Positions 1 to 7,670 of a stretch of 16,768 bases of DNA are shown here, one piece after another; position 1 is the stretch's first letter; the number at the start of each line of letters is the position of its first letter. The notes under the pieces are model-generated. The model ran no database searches. It worked only from the letters and a program-made list of their open reading frames with translations, and was not told the origin of the DNA. The stretch spans positions 1-16,768 of the forward strand of contig CANJIC010000015.1 of assembly GCA_947474205.1 (NCBI GenBank). The letters run 5' to 3'. The translations under genes were made by a program, and so were the position numbers. This DNA comes from Planctomycetaceae bacterium. GTDB taxonomy: Bacteria > Planctomycetota > Phycisphaerae > Phycisphaerales > SM1A02.

Positions 1-1671
1 ATGCTGAACAAAGTCGACGCCCCCACCCGCACCATTCGCGCGCCGCGCGGCAATCAACGCGTTTGTAAAAGTTGGGCCGCCGAAGCCGCCATGCGCATGT
101 TGATGAACAACCTTGACCCCGAAGTCGCGGAGCGTCCGCAGGATTTGGTTGTGTACGGCGGCCGCGGTCAAGCCGCGCGCAATTGGGAATGCTACGACGC
201 CATCATCGCCTCGCTGAAATCACTTGACGTTGATGAAACGTTACTTGTGCAAAGCGGCAAGCCGGTTGGAATTGTTCGCACGCAAGTGAACGCGCCGCGC
301 GTGCTGATTGCAAATTCAAACTTGGTGCCGCACTGGGCCACGCAGGAACATTTTGATGATCTCGCCGGCCGCGGCCTGATGATGTATGGACAAATGACCG
401 CGGGTAGTTGGATTTACATTGGCACGCAAGGCATCTTGCAAGGCACGTATGAAACATACGCCGAGTGCGCGCGCCAACATTTTGGTGGCACATTACAAGG
501 CACGCTGAATGTCACCGCGGGTTGCGGCGGCATGGGCGGCGCGCAACCGTTGGCGATCACCATGAACGAGGGCACATGCCTGCTTGCTGATATCTGCATG
601 GAAAGGCTTGAAAAGCGCAAACATGACCGCTACTTGGACGAGATCTTCACGGACTTGGACAAGGCCATCGACCGCGCTATTGAGCTGAAGAAAAACAAGC
701 AAGCCATCAGCGTTGGCGTGCTTGCCAACGCGGTTGATTTGTTGGCGCGCCTGCACACGCGCAAAATTATTCCAGAGACGCTGACCGATCAGACCAGCGC
801 GCACGATCCGCTTGAGGGCTATTACCCACACGGCATGTCGCGCGTTGAATCGGACGAACTTCGTAAGAGCCATCCTGTTGAATATCAGCGCCGCAGTTGC
901 GCCAGCATGAAAGAGCATGTGCGCTTAATGGTTGAGTTTCAAAATGCGGGCAGCAAAGTTTTTGATTACGGCAACAACATTCGCCAACGCGCCCTTGACG
1001 CCGGCTTGACCAACGCGTTCGCGTTTCCTGGTTTTGTGCCCGCGTACATTCGTCCGCAATTCTGCACGGGCCGCGGTCCGTTCCGTTGGGTGGCGCTCTC
1101 TGGCGATCCCGCCGACATTCGCGCCACCGATGAAGCCGTGTTGAAATTATTTCCGCAAGACAAATCGCTGGCGCGCTGGATTCACATGGCGCAAGAGCGC
1201 GTGGCGTTCCAAGGTTTGCCCGCGCGCATTTGCTGGCTGGGTCTGGGCGAGCGCGCCAAGGCCGGGCTTCGCTTCAACGAAATGGTGGCAAATGGCGAGG
1301 TGAAAGCCCCCATTGTGATTGGCCGCGACCATCTTGATTGCGGCAGTGTTGCCAGTCCAAATCGCGAGACAGAAGCCATGCTTGATGGCACCGACGCCGT
1401 GAGCGATTGGCCGCTGCTGAACTTTGCGGTGAACATTGCAAGCGGCGCCAGTTGGACAAGTTTCCATCACGGCGGCGGAGTTGGAATTGGTTTCAGCCAG
1501 CACGCGGGCCAAGTTGTTGTTGCCGATGGCACGCCACTGGCCGCGCAACAACTAGAGCGCGTGCTCACCAACGATCCAATGATGGGTGTGTTCCGCCACG
1601 CGGACGCGGGCTATGAACTTGCCAAGGAATGCGCCGTGAAACTTGGCGTGCAAATTCCAATGCAGAGCTGA
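1..1671 (+). CDS. hutU: Urocanate hydratase (urocanase)
   Basis: Cytosolic enzyme of histidine degradation that hydrates urocanate to 4-imidazolone-5-propionate using tightly bound NAD+ as an electrophile. The 556-residue product has the usual family length and is collinear from the N-terminal RAPRG and [10 protein letters not shown] segments, through [13 protein letters not shown] (129-141) and [12 protein letters not shown] (174-185), to the C-terminal [19 protein letters not shown] and [16 protein letters not shown] blocks. The active-site Cys of the family is seen as C411 in LPARICWLG. The ATG is the first base of the window, so the RBS and promoter are outside; the normal N-terminus argues that this is the true start. 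No other hut gene is visible: the next gene is on the other strand, so any hut partners would lie upstream. Identification is very secure. Confidence 0.97.
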   Translation: MLNKVDAPTRTIRAPRGNQRVCKSWAAEAAMRMLMNNLDPEVAERPQDLVVYGGRGQAARNWECYDAIIASLKSLDVDETLLVQSGKPVGIVRTQVNAPRVLIANSNLVPHWATQEHFDDLAGRGLMMYGQMTAGSWIYIGTQGILQGTYETYAECARQHFGGTLQGTLNVTAGCGGMGGAQPLAITMNEGTCLLADICMERLEKRKHDRYLDEIFTDLDKAIDRAIELKKNKQAISVGVLANAVDLLARLHTRKIIPETLTDQTSAHDPLEGYYPHGMSRVESDELRKSHPVEYQRRSCASMKEHVRLMVEFQNAGSKVFDYGNNIRQRALDAGLTNAFAFPGFVPAYIRPQFCTGRGPFRWVALSGDPADIRATDEAVLKLFPQDKSLARWIHMAQERVAFQGLPARICWLGLGERAKAGLRFNEMVANGEVKAPIVIGRDHLDCGSVASPNRETEAMLDGTDAVSDWPLLNFAVNIASGASWTSFHHGGGVGIGFSQHAGQVVVADGTPLAAQQLERVLTNDPMMGVFRHADAGYELAKECAVKLGVQIPMQS

Positions 1672-1786
1672 TTTTAAAATACAATTTCTATCCGCGCACT
1701 TTGTATATGACTGTTACACGCCGCTTTCATGCCGCGCATTTTTTCACAACATGTATGCACGCGATGAAACTTCTCGCTCCCACTCC
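1672..1786. other. Convergent intergenic region hutU / sua5
   Basis: This 115-bp gap separates the 3' ends of two converging genes. It contains a T6 run (1739-1744) but I could not find a convincing GC-rich stem before it on either strand, so no intrinsic terminator is called. The repeated GCCGC in this stretch is a direct, not inverted, repeat. Confidence 0.5.
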
Positions 1787-2758
1787 CTACACACTGGCAG
1801 CAGCGCGTCGCAATCGATCAAGCACGGCGAACCACAAACCGTCCTGGCCTTGCGGCTCCTCAATGACAATGTGAGTCAGTCCGGAATTTTCCGCCTCCCG
1901 CAACTTTGAATACAACATGCGCGCGTACGCCGACGCATCGGTTTGCATTTGAATGCCAATGTGCGGCGCCGACACGCGCGCGCTCTCAAGTGTGAGCACC
2001 GCGGCCGGCTCTGTAAGCGTGGCCAGAAAAGATTCCAGCCGATTGGACGGCACCAACATGGTTGGAATTTTTGGCGCGTAGTGAATCAAACGCGTGCCTG
2101 GACTCACGCCCTGGCCAATGCCTTGCGCAACTTCCACCGCGCCCAACACGCGCGCGAGTGCCTCCAGCGTGATGGAGCCGGGTCTGCGAATCACAGGCTT
2201 TTCGCCTGTTAAATCAAGTACCGTGCTTTCAATTCCAAAGTTGGCGCGGCCGCCTTCAAGCACCAAAAAATCTTCTTGCTCCGGAAAATCCGCCATCACA
2301 TGTTCGGTGGTTGTGGGCGAAATATGTCCCGAGCGATTGGCGCTTGGCGCGCTGATGGGTCCATCAACGGCGTACAACAACGCGCGCGCCACGGGATGCA
2401 TGGGCGAACGCACCGCGATGGTTTGCAAACCCGCGGTGGCCTCGTCGGGGACATCAATGGCCTTGTTTAAAATCATGGTGAGCGGACCGGGCCAGAATTT
2501 TGCGGCCAGTCTGCTACAGCGAAGGTCCCACCCAGACACAAGCGTGCGCGCCTCCACGGCGTCAAGCACGTGCGCGATTAACGGATTGTCGGACGGCCGC
2601 CCCTTGATTTCATAAATCATTTTCAAGCCTTCAACCGCAAAAGTGCTGGCGCCAAGTCCGTACACAGTCTCAGTTGGAAACGCGACCACGCCACCCGCTT
2701 CAATGCGCGCCGCCGCTTCTTCAACGCCATCGTGATTACTTTGCAATAGTCGTGGCAT
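1787..2758 (-). CDS. L-threonylcarbamoyladenylate synthase, Sua5 type
   Basis: Makes threonylcarbamoyl-AMP from threonine, bicarbonate and ATP, the first step of the universal t6A37 modification of ANN-decoding tRNAs. The product is about 323 residues, the long Sua5 form rather than the short YrdC/TsaC form. Residues ~12-195 are the YrdC domain, with FPTETVYGLGA (27-37), KGRPSDNPL (52-60) and a SAPSANRSG segment. After a linker, the C-terminal Sua5 domain starts at SPGTRLIHYAP and ends with a DRLRRAA segment. I chose the ATG at 2758 because it leaves a normal ~20-residue lead-in to the first GG; in-frame ATGs at 2773 and 2794 are possible, and none has a good RBS. The start lies inside the 3' end of the upstream tolC-like gene (23-bp overlap; 59 bp from 2794), suggesting translational coupling. 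Confidence 0.93.
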   Translation of the reverse strand: MPRLLQSNHDGVEEAAARIEAGGVVAFPTETVYGLGASTFAVEGLKMIYEIKGRPSDNPLIAHVLDAVEARTLVSGWDLRCSRLAAKFWPGPLTMILNKAIDVPDEATAGLQTIAVRSPMHPVARALLYAVDGPISAPSANRSGHISPTTTEHVMADFPEQEDFLVLEGGRANFGIESTVLDLTGEKPVIRRPGSITLEALARVLGAVEVAQGIGQGVSPGTRLIHYAPKIPTMLVPSNRLESFLATLTEPAAVLTLESARVSAPHIGIQMQTDASAYARMLYSKLREAENSGLTHIVIEEPQGQDGLWFAVLDRLRRAAASV

Positions 2759-4553
2759 TTTTTGCGGACCCATCGTTGTCGGGATCAAACACATTCAACT
2801 CAATGCGGTTCATTTGTAAACCCGTTCCCATGTTCATCCACAACGACGCGATTGCGTTGTTGTACTCAACCATGGAAAGAATTTCCTGATTCTCCGCGTT
2901 GGCCAAATCATTCTGCCGCTGAAATTTCAAACTAAGAAACTCCGGAGTCAAGCTGGGAATAGTTTGCTCGTCCACCAAGAGCGCGCGCATATTTTCCGCC
3001 TGCGCCAAACGAAACGCGCGCGTCTGCTCAATCAATCGATATTGCGTGTCAATGTTGCGCAGCGAATCTTTGACCAAGTACACCACCTGCTGAATGGCGG
3101 CGCGATAGCTAATGACGGCCTTGGAACGCTCCAAGCGCGACCTGCGATAATTGGCTTCTGGACCGCGATTTCCAATAGGTTGACTGAAATTGGCGCCCAC
3201 CAAATAGCTCATGAAATTGGCCGCGCCAACCTCGCTCCAAGCCTCACCATAATTTCCGTTCTGCGTGTCCATGCCTTGAAATTGCAATTGCGCCGTCAAG
3301 TTCAGCGAGGGCAAGCGACCGTTGTCTGCAACCACTTGGCGAATGCTTGCGTCATCAACGCCCAGCAACGCCTGCGTGATGATTGGACTTTGATCAACGC
3401 CCGTGCCAATGGCGTCCTTCAATGAAAATGCAAGCGGTTCATCCACCATGAAATCCGTGGGCACAATCATGGTCTCATCGCCAACGGGAAAATTGGAATC
3501 ATTCAACAGCACTTTTAATTTGTCCACGGCCGCGGTCACATCGCGTTGCGCGCGGATCACTTGGCTCTTGCGATCCTCCACCTTGGCAACGGCGTCGGCG
3601 TAGTTGGCAAGCGTGGCGTCAAAACTGCGGCGCTTGGAAAGCACATCGCGCAACTCAGTGCCCACCTTCACAAGCCACTGCGCCGTCACCACGCGTTGAC
3701 GCGCCAGAACCACTTGCCAATAGGAGACCTCCACATCGCGACACAATATGAGCAAGTTGGCGCGCAACTGTTGCAAACTGCGCCGATCATTGTTGCGCGC
3801 AAGGCGAATGCCGGCCATGTTCACATCGCTTCCAAAACCACGTAAAAGTGGCTGCGTAAGGCCAAGTTGCACGCTGTTGATCCACGCCGGATTGGGCGAG
3901 TAGCCACTTTCTGGATACAGCTTGGTGTATTGATTCACAACCGTGGCGCTGAACTGTCCGCCAGTTTCCATTGGCGTTTGAATGCCGCTAGAAAAATTGA
4001 ACTGGCGAAATTGATTCATGAAGTCAACGGGAATGGGGACAGGGGTTGGACCCAGATTGATGTCCTGCGCCGGCGCGGTTGACACATTCGCCTGACTGCT
4101 GGCCACAAACGAAGAATCAAATGCGGCTTGCGCCGCCACCAACTCCGCTTGCGTCACGCCTTGCTGCAAACGCGCAACTTGCGTTCCAAGATTGTGCTCC
4201 ACGGAAATTCGAATGGCGTCCTTCAAAGACAAATTGACTTCGGGATAGGGCTTGCCGTACAGGTCGTTGCCCAGAGGCAGACCTGGACCAAGGGCCGAGA
4301 CTTGTGGACCCATTGAATCAAGTTGAGCGCGCCGTTTCTGCAACGCGTTGAACACCTCATTCACTTCGCGCGTGACGGGCTTCACCGGATCTTGCACCGG
4401 AGCCTGCGCTAATTCACGCGCGACAGCGGTGTCCATGGCGTGGCGCAAACCCTCGGTTCCATCAGGGTCATCCATGGGCGATGTACAGGAACACACGCAA
4501 ACTGCTGTGAGAAGGGCAAATGCGCGCGCCTGAAATGGCCAACGGAGAATCAT
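2736..4553 (-). CDS. TolC-family outer-membrane efflux lipoprotein
   Basis: Probable outer-membrane channel of a tripartite efflux or type I export system. The 605-residue product starts with a short basic n-region, a hydrophobic stretch (about 11-22) and a lipobox-like VCSC giving a candidate acylated Cys23. After a low-complexity linker come two related halves typical of the OEP/TolC fold: one beginning at LSLKDAIRISVEHNLG and a second at FSLKDAIGTGVDQSP, each followed by long amphipathic helices. LTQPLLRGFG and FSQPIGNRGPEANYRRS are typical strand/turn regions. No membrane-fusion or inner-membrane pump gene is adjacent, so the exported substrate is unknown. The 3' end overlaps the sua5-type gene. 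The ATG lies only 27 bp from the divergent SH3-protein ATG, with no Shine-Dalgarno and a palindromic TGTATACA between them. Family is secure; function is general. Confidence 0.9.
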   Translation of the reverse strand: MILRWPFQARAFALLTAVCVCSCTSPMDDPDGTEGLRHAMDTAVARELAQAPVQDPVKPVTREVNEVFNALQKRRAQLDSMGPQVSALGPGLPLGNDLYGKPYPEVNLSLKDAIRISVEHNLGTQVARLQQGVTQAELVAAQAAFDSSFVASSQANVSTAPAQDINLGPTPVPIPVDFMNQFRQFNFSSGIQTPMETGGQFSATVVNQYTKLYPESGYSPNPAWINSVQLGLTQPLLRGFGSDVNMAGIRLARNNDRRSLQQLRANLLILCRDVEVSYWQVVLARQRVVTAQWLVKVGTELRDVLSKRRSFDATLANYADAVAKVEDRKSQVIRAQRDVTAAVDKLKVLLNDSNFPVGDETMIVPTDFMVDEPLAFSLKDAIGTGVDQSPIITQALLGVDDASIRQVVADNGRLPSLNLTAQLQFQGMDTQNGNYGEAWSEVGAANFMSYLVGANFSQPIGNRGPEANYRRSRLERSKAVISYRAAIQQVVYLVKDSLRNIDTQYRLIEQTRAFRLAQAENMRALLVDEQTIPSLTPEFLSLKFQRQNDLANAENQEILSMVEYNNAIASLWMNMGTGLQMNRIELNVFDPDNDGSAKNATTIAK

Positions 4554-4564
4554 GAAGTGTGCAC

Positions 4565-4572
4565 TGTATACA
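4565..4572. promoter_or_regulatory. Palindromic TGTATACA, possible shared divergent -10 element
   Basis: The 27-bp gap between the divergent tolC-like (ATG ending 4553) and SH3-protein (ATG 4581) starts contains a perfect 8-bp palindrome. It supplies TATACA on each strand: 8 nt before the + ATG and 11 nt before the - ATG. Neither gene has a Shine-Dalgarno, so leaderless or nearly leaderless mRNAs are possible. No good -35 hexamer is visible on either side, so this remains inference. Confidence 0.35.
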
Positions 4573-4580
4573 AACCAAAA

Positions 4581-6002
4581 ATGCGTAGAATCCCTTCCAT
4601 GAAATTGGCATTCCTAATGATCGTTCTCGTTCTTCCCGTTTTCAGTGTTCACACATTGGCGCAAACGCCTGCCACGCCGGCCGCATCAAGCAAGGCTTAC
4701 ACCGGAACAGTGAACGCCAACGATGTTTATATCCGTTGCGGACCCAGTGCACAAAGTGCCTATCCATTTGGCATGTTGTCCTCGGGTGATGTGGTTGAAG
4801 TCATTGAAGAAAGTTTTGGCTGGGTCACGGTGCATACCAGTGGACCTTCCTTTAAGAATATCTATGGATACGTTTTGGCCAATGACAAGGTGGTTCTTTC
4901 CCCCGATGGTCTCTCGCTTACCGTGAACGCGGAGACGGAAGTGCGCGCGCCAAATATTGGCGCCGATGGAAACCCAGACGCTTCATTCAAGGCGATTGGC
5001 AAAGTGAACTCTGGTGAAATGCTCAAGGTGATCGCCACGATCAATGGCGAGCGTGAGAAGGTGTACAAAGTTTCCATCCCCGCAACTTGTAAAGGCTTTA
5101 TCAACGGAAATTATATTCGCCGCGCTAGTGCCAGCGAAGCGACAAAAATAGCGCAATCCGCGCCAAACGCTGCTGTTGCCAAGACCATCCCCGCAGCAAA
5201 GACCACTGCTCCCAACGTGACTGTGATCGAAGAGAAGACCAAGAACGTCAGCGAGACCATTCCAGCCACCGACACCGCGCCAGCCGAGGTGATCTCGCAG
5301 GAAACCAAAACCGAAACCGTGATCACGGAAACTGCTGTGAATCCATCCACCACACAAGAGGCAAAACCCGCTGTTAAAGCCGTTGAAATTGTTGTGGTTC
5401 CACCGCCGCCTGTGGTGAAAACTCCGCAAATGATTGCCGGTGAAAAGCGCCGCCAAACCTTCAAAGATCTCGAAGTGATTTGGGTCACCGTGAAAGCGGA
5501 ACCCCTGGCCTCTAGCGAAGTGGGCGTGTTAAAGGATCGCTACATGATTCTGATGAACGACCCGGAATGCGAAGCGGAGATTAAGAATGTAGTTGAAACG
5601 CGCGTGAGGCAACTGATTGTTCAGATTGAGGCGCAGCAACGTATTCGCCAACTCAAAGAAATGCGCACCGCGATAGATGCCGACACCGATCAAGTGAAAG
5701 CCATCAAGATCGCGCTTGAGGCGCGCTCCGACTACACCGTGGTGGGCATTCTCAACGCCAGCAGTATTTATGATGGCAAGCGTTTACCGCTGCTCTATCG
5801 CTTGGTTGATCCAGCGGTTGGCCAGACCGTGGCGTATGTCACCACAAAAAATCCGGCTCAACTTGCCACCATGCTTGGAACATTAATTGGAATCCGTGGC
5901 GAGAAACGCTACGACGAGGCTTTGCGTGTGAGCGTGATTGAACCAACCACGGTCGATATTCTCACCACGCGCAAGAGCGATCCCGTTTCCAACAAACAAT
6001 AA
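4581..6002 (+). CDS. Secreted protein with SH3-like repeats and helical C-terminal half
   Basis: Function unknown; probably envelope-associated. Starting at 4581 gives 473 residues. MRRIPSMK plus a hydrophobic core (9-23) and LAQ form a Sec signal peptide with likely cleavage near residues 27-28. Residues ~39-104 are a bacterial SH3-like domain (NDVYIRCGPS, SSGDVVEVIEESFGW), and ~110-182 a second, more divergent one. Residues ~183-285 are a disordered Ala/Thr/Glu/Pro linker ending in PPPP. Residues ~288-382 are charged and helical, probably coiled, and ~383-460 form a mixed segment I do not recognise (YTVVGILNASSIYDG onward). SH3 domains of this kind often bind peptidoglycan or stem peptides. 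An ATG at 4599 would keep the signal peptide; 4581 adds two arginines and sits 8 nt after TATACA. Farther upstream starts would run antisense into the tolC-like gene and lack a signal peptide at the N-terminus. Confidence 0.8.
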   Translation: MRRIPSMKLAFLMIVLVLPVFSVHTLAQTPATPAASSKAYTGTVNANDVYIRCGPSAQSAYPFGMLSSGDVVEVIEESFGWVTVHTSGPSFKNIYGYVLANDKVVLSPDGLSLTVNAETEVRAPNIGADGNPDASFKAIGKVNSGEMLKVIATINGEREKVYKVSIPATCKGFINGNYIRRASASEATKIAQSAPNAAVAKTIPAAKTTAPNVTVIEEKTKNVSETIPATDTAPAEVISQETKTETVITETAVNPSTTQEAKPAVKAVEIVVVPPPPVVKTPQMIAGEKRRQTFKDLEVIWVTVKAEPLASSEVGVLKDRYMILMNDPECEAEIKNVVETRVRQLIVQIEAQQRIRQLKEMRTAIDADTDQVKAIKIALEARSDYTVVGILNASSIYDGKRLPLLYRLVDPAVGQTVAYVTTKNPAQLATMLGTLIGIRGEKRYDEALRVSVIEPTTVDILTTRKSDPVSNKQ

Positions 6003-6048
6003 TTTTGGGAAAATAAAATTCGCACCATAATTCACAGCTTTTTGCCTC

Positions 6049-6054
6049 TATACT
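6049..6054 (+). promoter_or_regulatory. Probable -10 element of the tRNA-Ala promoter
   Basis: TATACT matches the TATAAT consensus at five of six positions and lies 10 nt upstream of the first tRNA base, so transcription would start at about 6060-6062 with a leader of only a few nucleotides. The expected -35 position is weak (about 6026-6031). The SH3-protein gene ends at 6002 without a clear terminator, so readthrough is also possible. Confidence 0.5.
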
Positions 6055-6064
6055 TTGCCCCACT

Positions 6065-6137
6065 GGGGTGCTAGCTCAACTGGGAGAGCGCCGCCTTTGC
6101 AAGGCGGAGGTTAACGGTTCGATCCCGTTGCACTCCA
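6065..6137 (+). tRNA. tRNA-Ala (anticodon TGC)
   Basis: A complete cloverleaf can be folded by eye. The acceptor GGGGTGC (6065-6071) pairs with GCACTCC (6130-6136), including the G3:U70 wobble that is the main alanine identity element. The D arm is GCTC/GAGC. The anticodon stem is CCGCC/GGCGG with loop TTTGCAA, giving anticodon TGC at 6098-6100. The T arm is AACGG-TTCGATC-CCGTT, followed by discriminator A at 6137. CCA is not encoded (next bases TTA) and must be added by a nucleotidyltransferase. The mature 3' end touches the rsmE stop codon on the opposite strand with no spacer. Confidence 0.97.
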
Positions 6138-6872
6138 TTACCCAACTTGGTTTTGTGCGTAAAAGCGCACAAAACCAGCGGTCATTGCGGCCGCCGTTTC
6201 AATGCGAAGCGTTGTTGCTCCAAGTGAAATTCGTGTCGCGTGCGCGGCTTCGGTGGCGGCGATTTCCGCGTCGGTGAATCCGCCCTCGGGACCAATCAAC
6301 ATCATGTAGCTGGGTTGGTGCATTTTTATTTTTGCGATTGGTTGCCCATCCGGATGCGCAATGTAGGCGGCGATGTTTTTGGCGTGACACATTTCCACGC
6401 ATGACGTGGGCGTATGCGCGCTGGCGACTTGCGTGGTCCACGCGCCGCGGCTTTGCTTCAGCGCCTCCACAAAAATTCGGTGCGCGCGCGCGCCATCAAA
6501 TCGGTCGGCTGGAATAACGCTGCGTTCGCAATCAAGCGGAGTGAATGACGCGACGGACAATTGCCCAAGCATGTCAAGCATGGTTGCCAAGCGATCGCCT
6601 TTGGGAATGGCCGCCGCAACATGAATGTCCGGCGTCAAGCGTGGATGAATGTGAGAGGCGGAAACTTTGGCGCCAGTTTCGCCCGCGGCGTTTCGCGTTG
6701 GCAATATGTTGGACAGCGCAACGCCGCCGCGGCCGTCAACCAACTCAAGAGAGTCGCCAGCTTCAAGACGGCGACTGCCCATGGCGTGCTTGGCCTCATC
6801 CTTGCTCAGCCACGTGATGTCGCCAACGGCGGGAAGTTTTTCAACAATGCATCGCGGATGGGCCACGCGCAA
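6138..6872 (-). CDS. rsmE: 16S rRNA (uracil(1498)-N(3))-methyltransferase
   Basis: SPOUT-class methyltransferase that methylates N3 of U1498 in helix 44 of 16S rRNA on assembled 30S subunits. At 244 residues it has the normal length. Residues 1-70 form the PUA-like N-terminal domain (EAKHAMGSRRLEAGDSLEL). The knotted AdoMet-binding part shows LIGPEGGFTDAEI (192-204) and LGATTLRIETAA (217-228), the family signatures. The start appears to be a TTG at 6872 (GTG at 6866 is the alternative), since an in-frame TGA, the rsmJ stop, lies only 15 nt upstream and no in-frame ATG precedes the conserved region. No Shine-Dalgarno is visible, so it is probably translated by reinitiation after rsmJ. The stop codon abuts tRNA-Ala. 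Confidence 0.93.
   Translation of the reverse strand: MRVAHPRCIVEKLPAVGDITWLSKDEAKHAMGSRRLEAGDSLELVDGRGGVALSNILPTRNAAGETGAKVSASHIHPRLTPDIHVAAAIPKGDRLATMLDMLGQLSVASFTPLDCERSVIPADRFDGARAHRIFVEALKQSRGAWTTQVASAHTPTSCVEMCHAKNIAAYIAHPDGQPIAKIKMHQPSYMMLIGPEGGFTDAEIAATEAAHATRISLGATTLRIETAAAMTAGFVRFYAQNQVG
6148..6177. terminator. Perfect 12-bp hairpin at the 3' ends of tRNA-Ala and rsmE
   Basis: TGGTTTTGTGCG (6148-6159) and CGCACAAAACCA (6166-6177) form a perfect 12-bp stem around a 6-nt loop. It begins 11 nt after the tRNA and lies within the last codons of rsmE, where the protein is not conserved. It could end both converging transcripts or guide 3' processing of the tRNA precursor. Neither strand has a proper T tail after the stem, so it is not a textbook intrinsic terminator. 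Confidence 0.5.
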
Positions 6873-6887
6873 AGTGTAGTGCGCATT

Positions 6888-7607
6888 TCAAAGCGCGCCG
6901 GCACGGTAGACATCAAAACGCAGCAATTTGCCTTTGATTATCCAATCCGGCGCGCGGCCCGCAAGCGGCGGCGCAAGGCGCGAGCGTTTCACAATGACGC
7001 GCTTGGTGGCGGCGGCAATGGCCATGTCAAGCAGCGCGTCGGCGTCGGCGTCGGCGCCAACCGTGGCGGCAAGCGCCTGAATTTCCTTGGAAGGTTTCGC
7101 CGCGCCGCGCTCGCCGCCAAACATTGGATCAAGCAAGATCATGTCGGGCAAAATAAATTCGCGCGCCGTGAACAGCGGCAATATGAATCCAACTTTGGCG
7201 CGCAGCGTTGGCAAGCGCGTGTGCGCGTTGGCGTGTTCAATGTGAATGCGTCCAGCGACGGCGGATAATTTCTCGTCGCGCTTGGCTCGCGCCAATTCAG
7301 CCGCAAGCAACGCGAACACATTTGCGTCGCGCTCCCACGCCAACACTTCAACACCAAGCATGGCCAGCGCGAACGTGTCGTAACCCAAACCAGCGGTCGC
7401 GTCGAGGGCCGTGCGAATATCTTTTCCAACCGCGCGGCCAAGCGGTTGATTGCGCAGCGAGTTGACGCCATCGGGTAGACGAAGCGATTTCCAATCGGCG
7501 CGCACGCCCGTGCCAGGCTTGTCACCTGCTTGGCGCAACTCGGGCTGCCCTTGAAAATCTTCAAGGGTCCACGCGCCGTAGCTGGACACTTTGTTCGGCG
7601 ACTTCAT
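6888..7607 (-). CDS. rsmJ: 16S rRNA (guanine(1516)-N(2))-methyltransferase, RsmJ family
   Basis: Class I AdoMet methyltransferase expected to modify G1516 near the 3' end of 16S rRNA. The 239-residue product carries the whole RsmJ signature set in order: ALDATAGLGYDTFALA (67-82, AdoMet loop), an acidic end of strand 2 (WERD, 91-94), ILLDPMF (157-163, catalytic DPMF), KEIQALAATVG with DADALL, ATKRVIVKRSRLAPPLAG and RFDVY near the C-terminus. The first ~50 residues diverge from the enterobacterial protein. The ATG at 7607 has no Shine-Dalgarno; a CACAAT hexamer lies 6 nt before it. It is followed after 15 nt by rsmE in the same frame, a compact two-gene operon. The family is best known from Gammaproteobacteria, so the residue specificity is by homology only. 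Confidence 0.88.
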   Translation of the reverse strand: MKSPNKVSSYGAWTLEDFQGQPELRQAGDKPGTGVRADWKSLRLPDGVNSLRNQPLGRAVGKDIRTALDATAGLGYDTFALAMLGVEVLAWERDANVFALLAAELARAKRDEKLSAVAGRIHIEHANAHTRLPTLRAKVGFILPLFTAREFILPDMILLDPMFGGERGAAKPSKEIQALAATVGADADADALLDMAIAAATKRVIVKRSRLAPPLAGRAPDWIIKGKLLRFDVYRAGAL

Positions 7608-7634
7608 AGCGCTATTGTGACCAAGAATTCAATG

Positions 7635-7664
7635 TTGGTATGCATGATTGCCAATCGGTACACT
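7635..7664 (+). promoter_or_regulatory. Candidate promoter of the cbs operon, leaderless type
   Basis: TTGGTA (7635-7640), an 18-nt spacer and TACACT (7659-7664) resemble a sigma-70 promoter. The next 6 nt lead directly to the ATG at 7671, so transcription would begin at or next to the start codon. This fits the absence of any Shine-Dalgarno. It lies in the 63-bp divergent gap with rsmJ. Confidence 0.45.
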
Positions 7665-7670
7665 TGAAAT

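Noticed and set aside
1672..1786. Intrinsic terminator after hutU
   Set aside because: The GCCGC copies are direct, not inverted, and no stable stem precedes the T6 run.
4440..4580. Upstream extension of the SH3 protein by 47 codons
   Set aside because: It would overlap the tolC-like gene antisense and place the signal peptide internally; the signal peptide and start context support 4581 or 4599.
6001..6020. AATTTT/AAAATT inverted repeat after the SH3 gene as a terminator
   Set aside because: The stem is entirely A/T and has no downstream T run.
6561..7268. Long open frame (235 codons) antisense to rsmE and rsmJ
   Set aside because: It spans the junction of two well-supported genes on the other strand and its translation is Arg/Ala/Gly-rich low complexity, as expected from GC-rich antisense reading.
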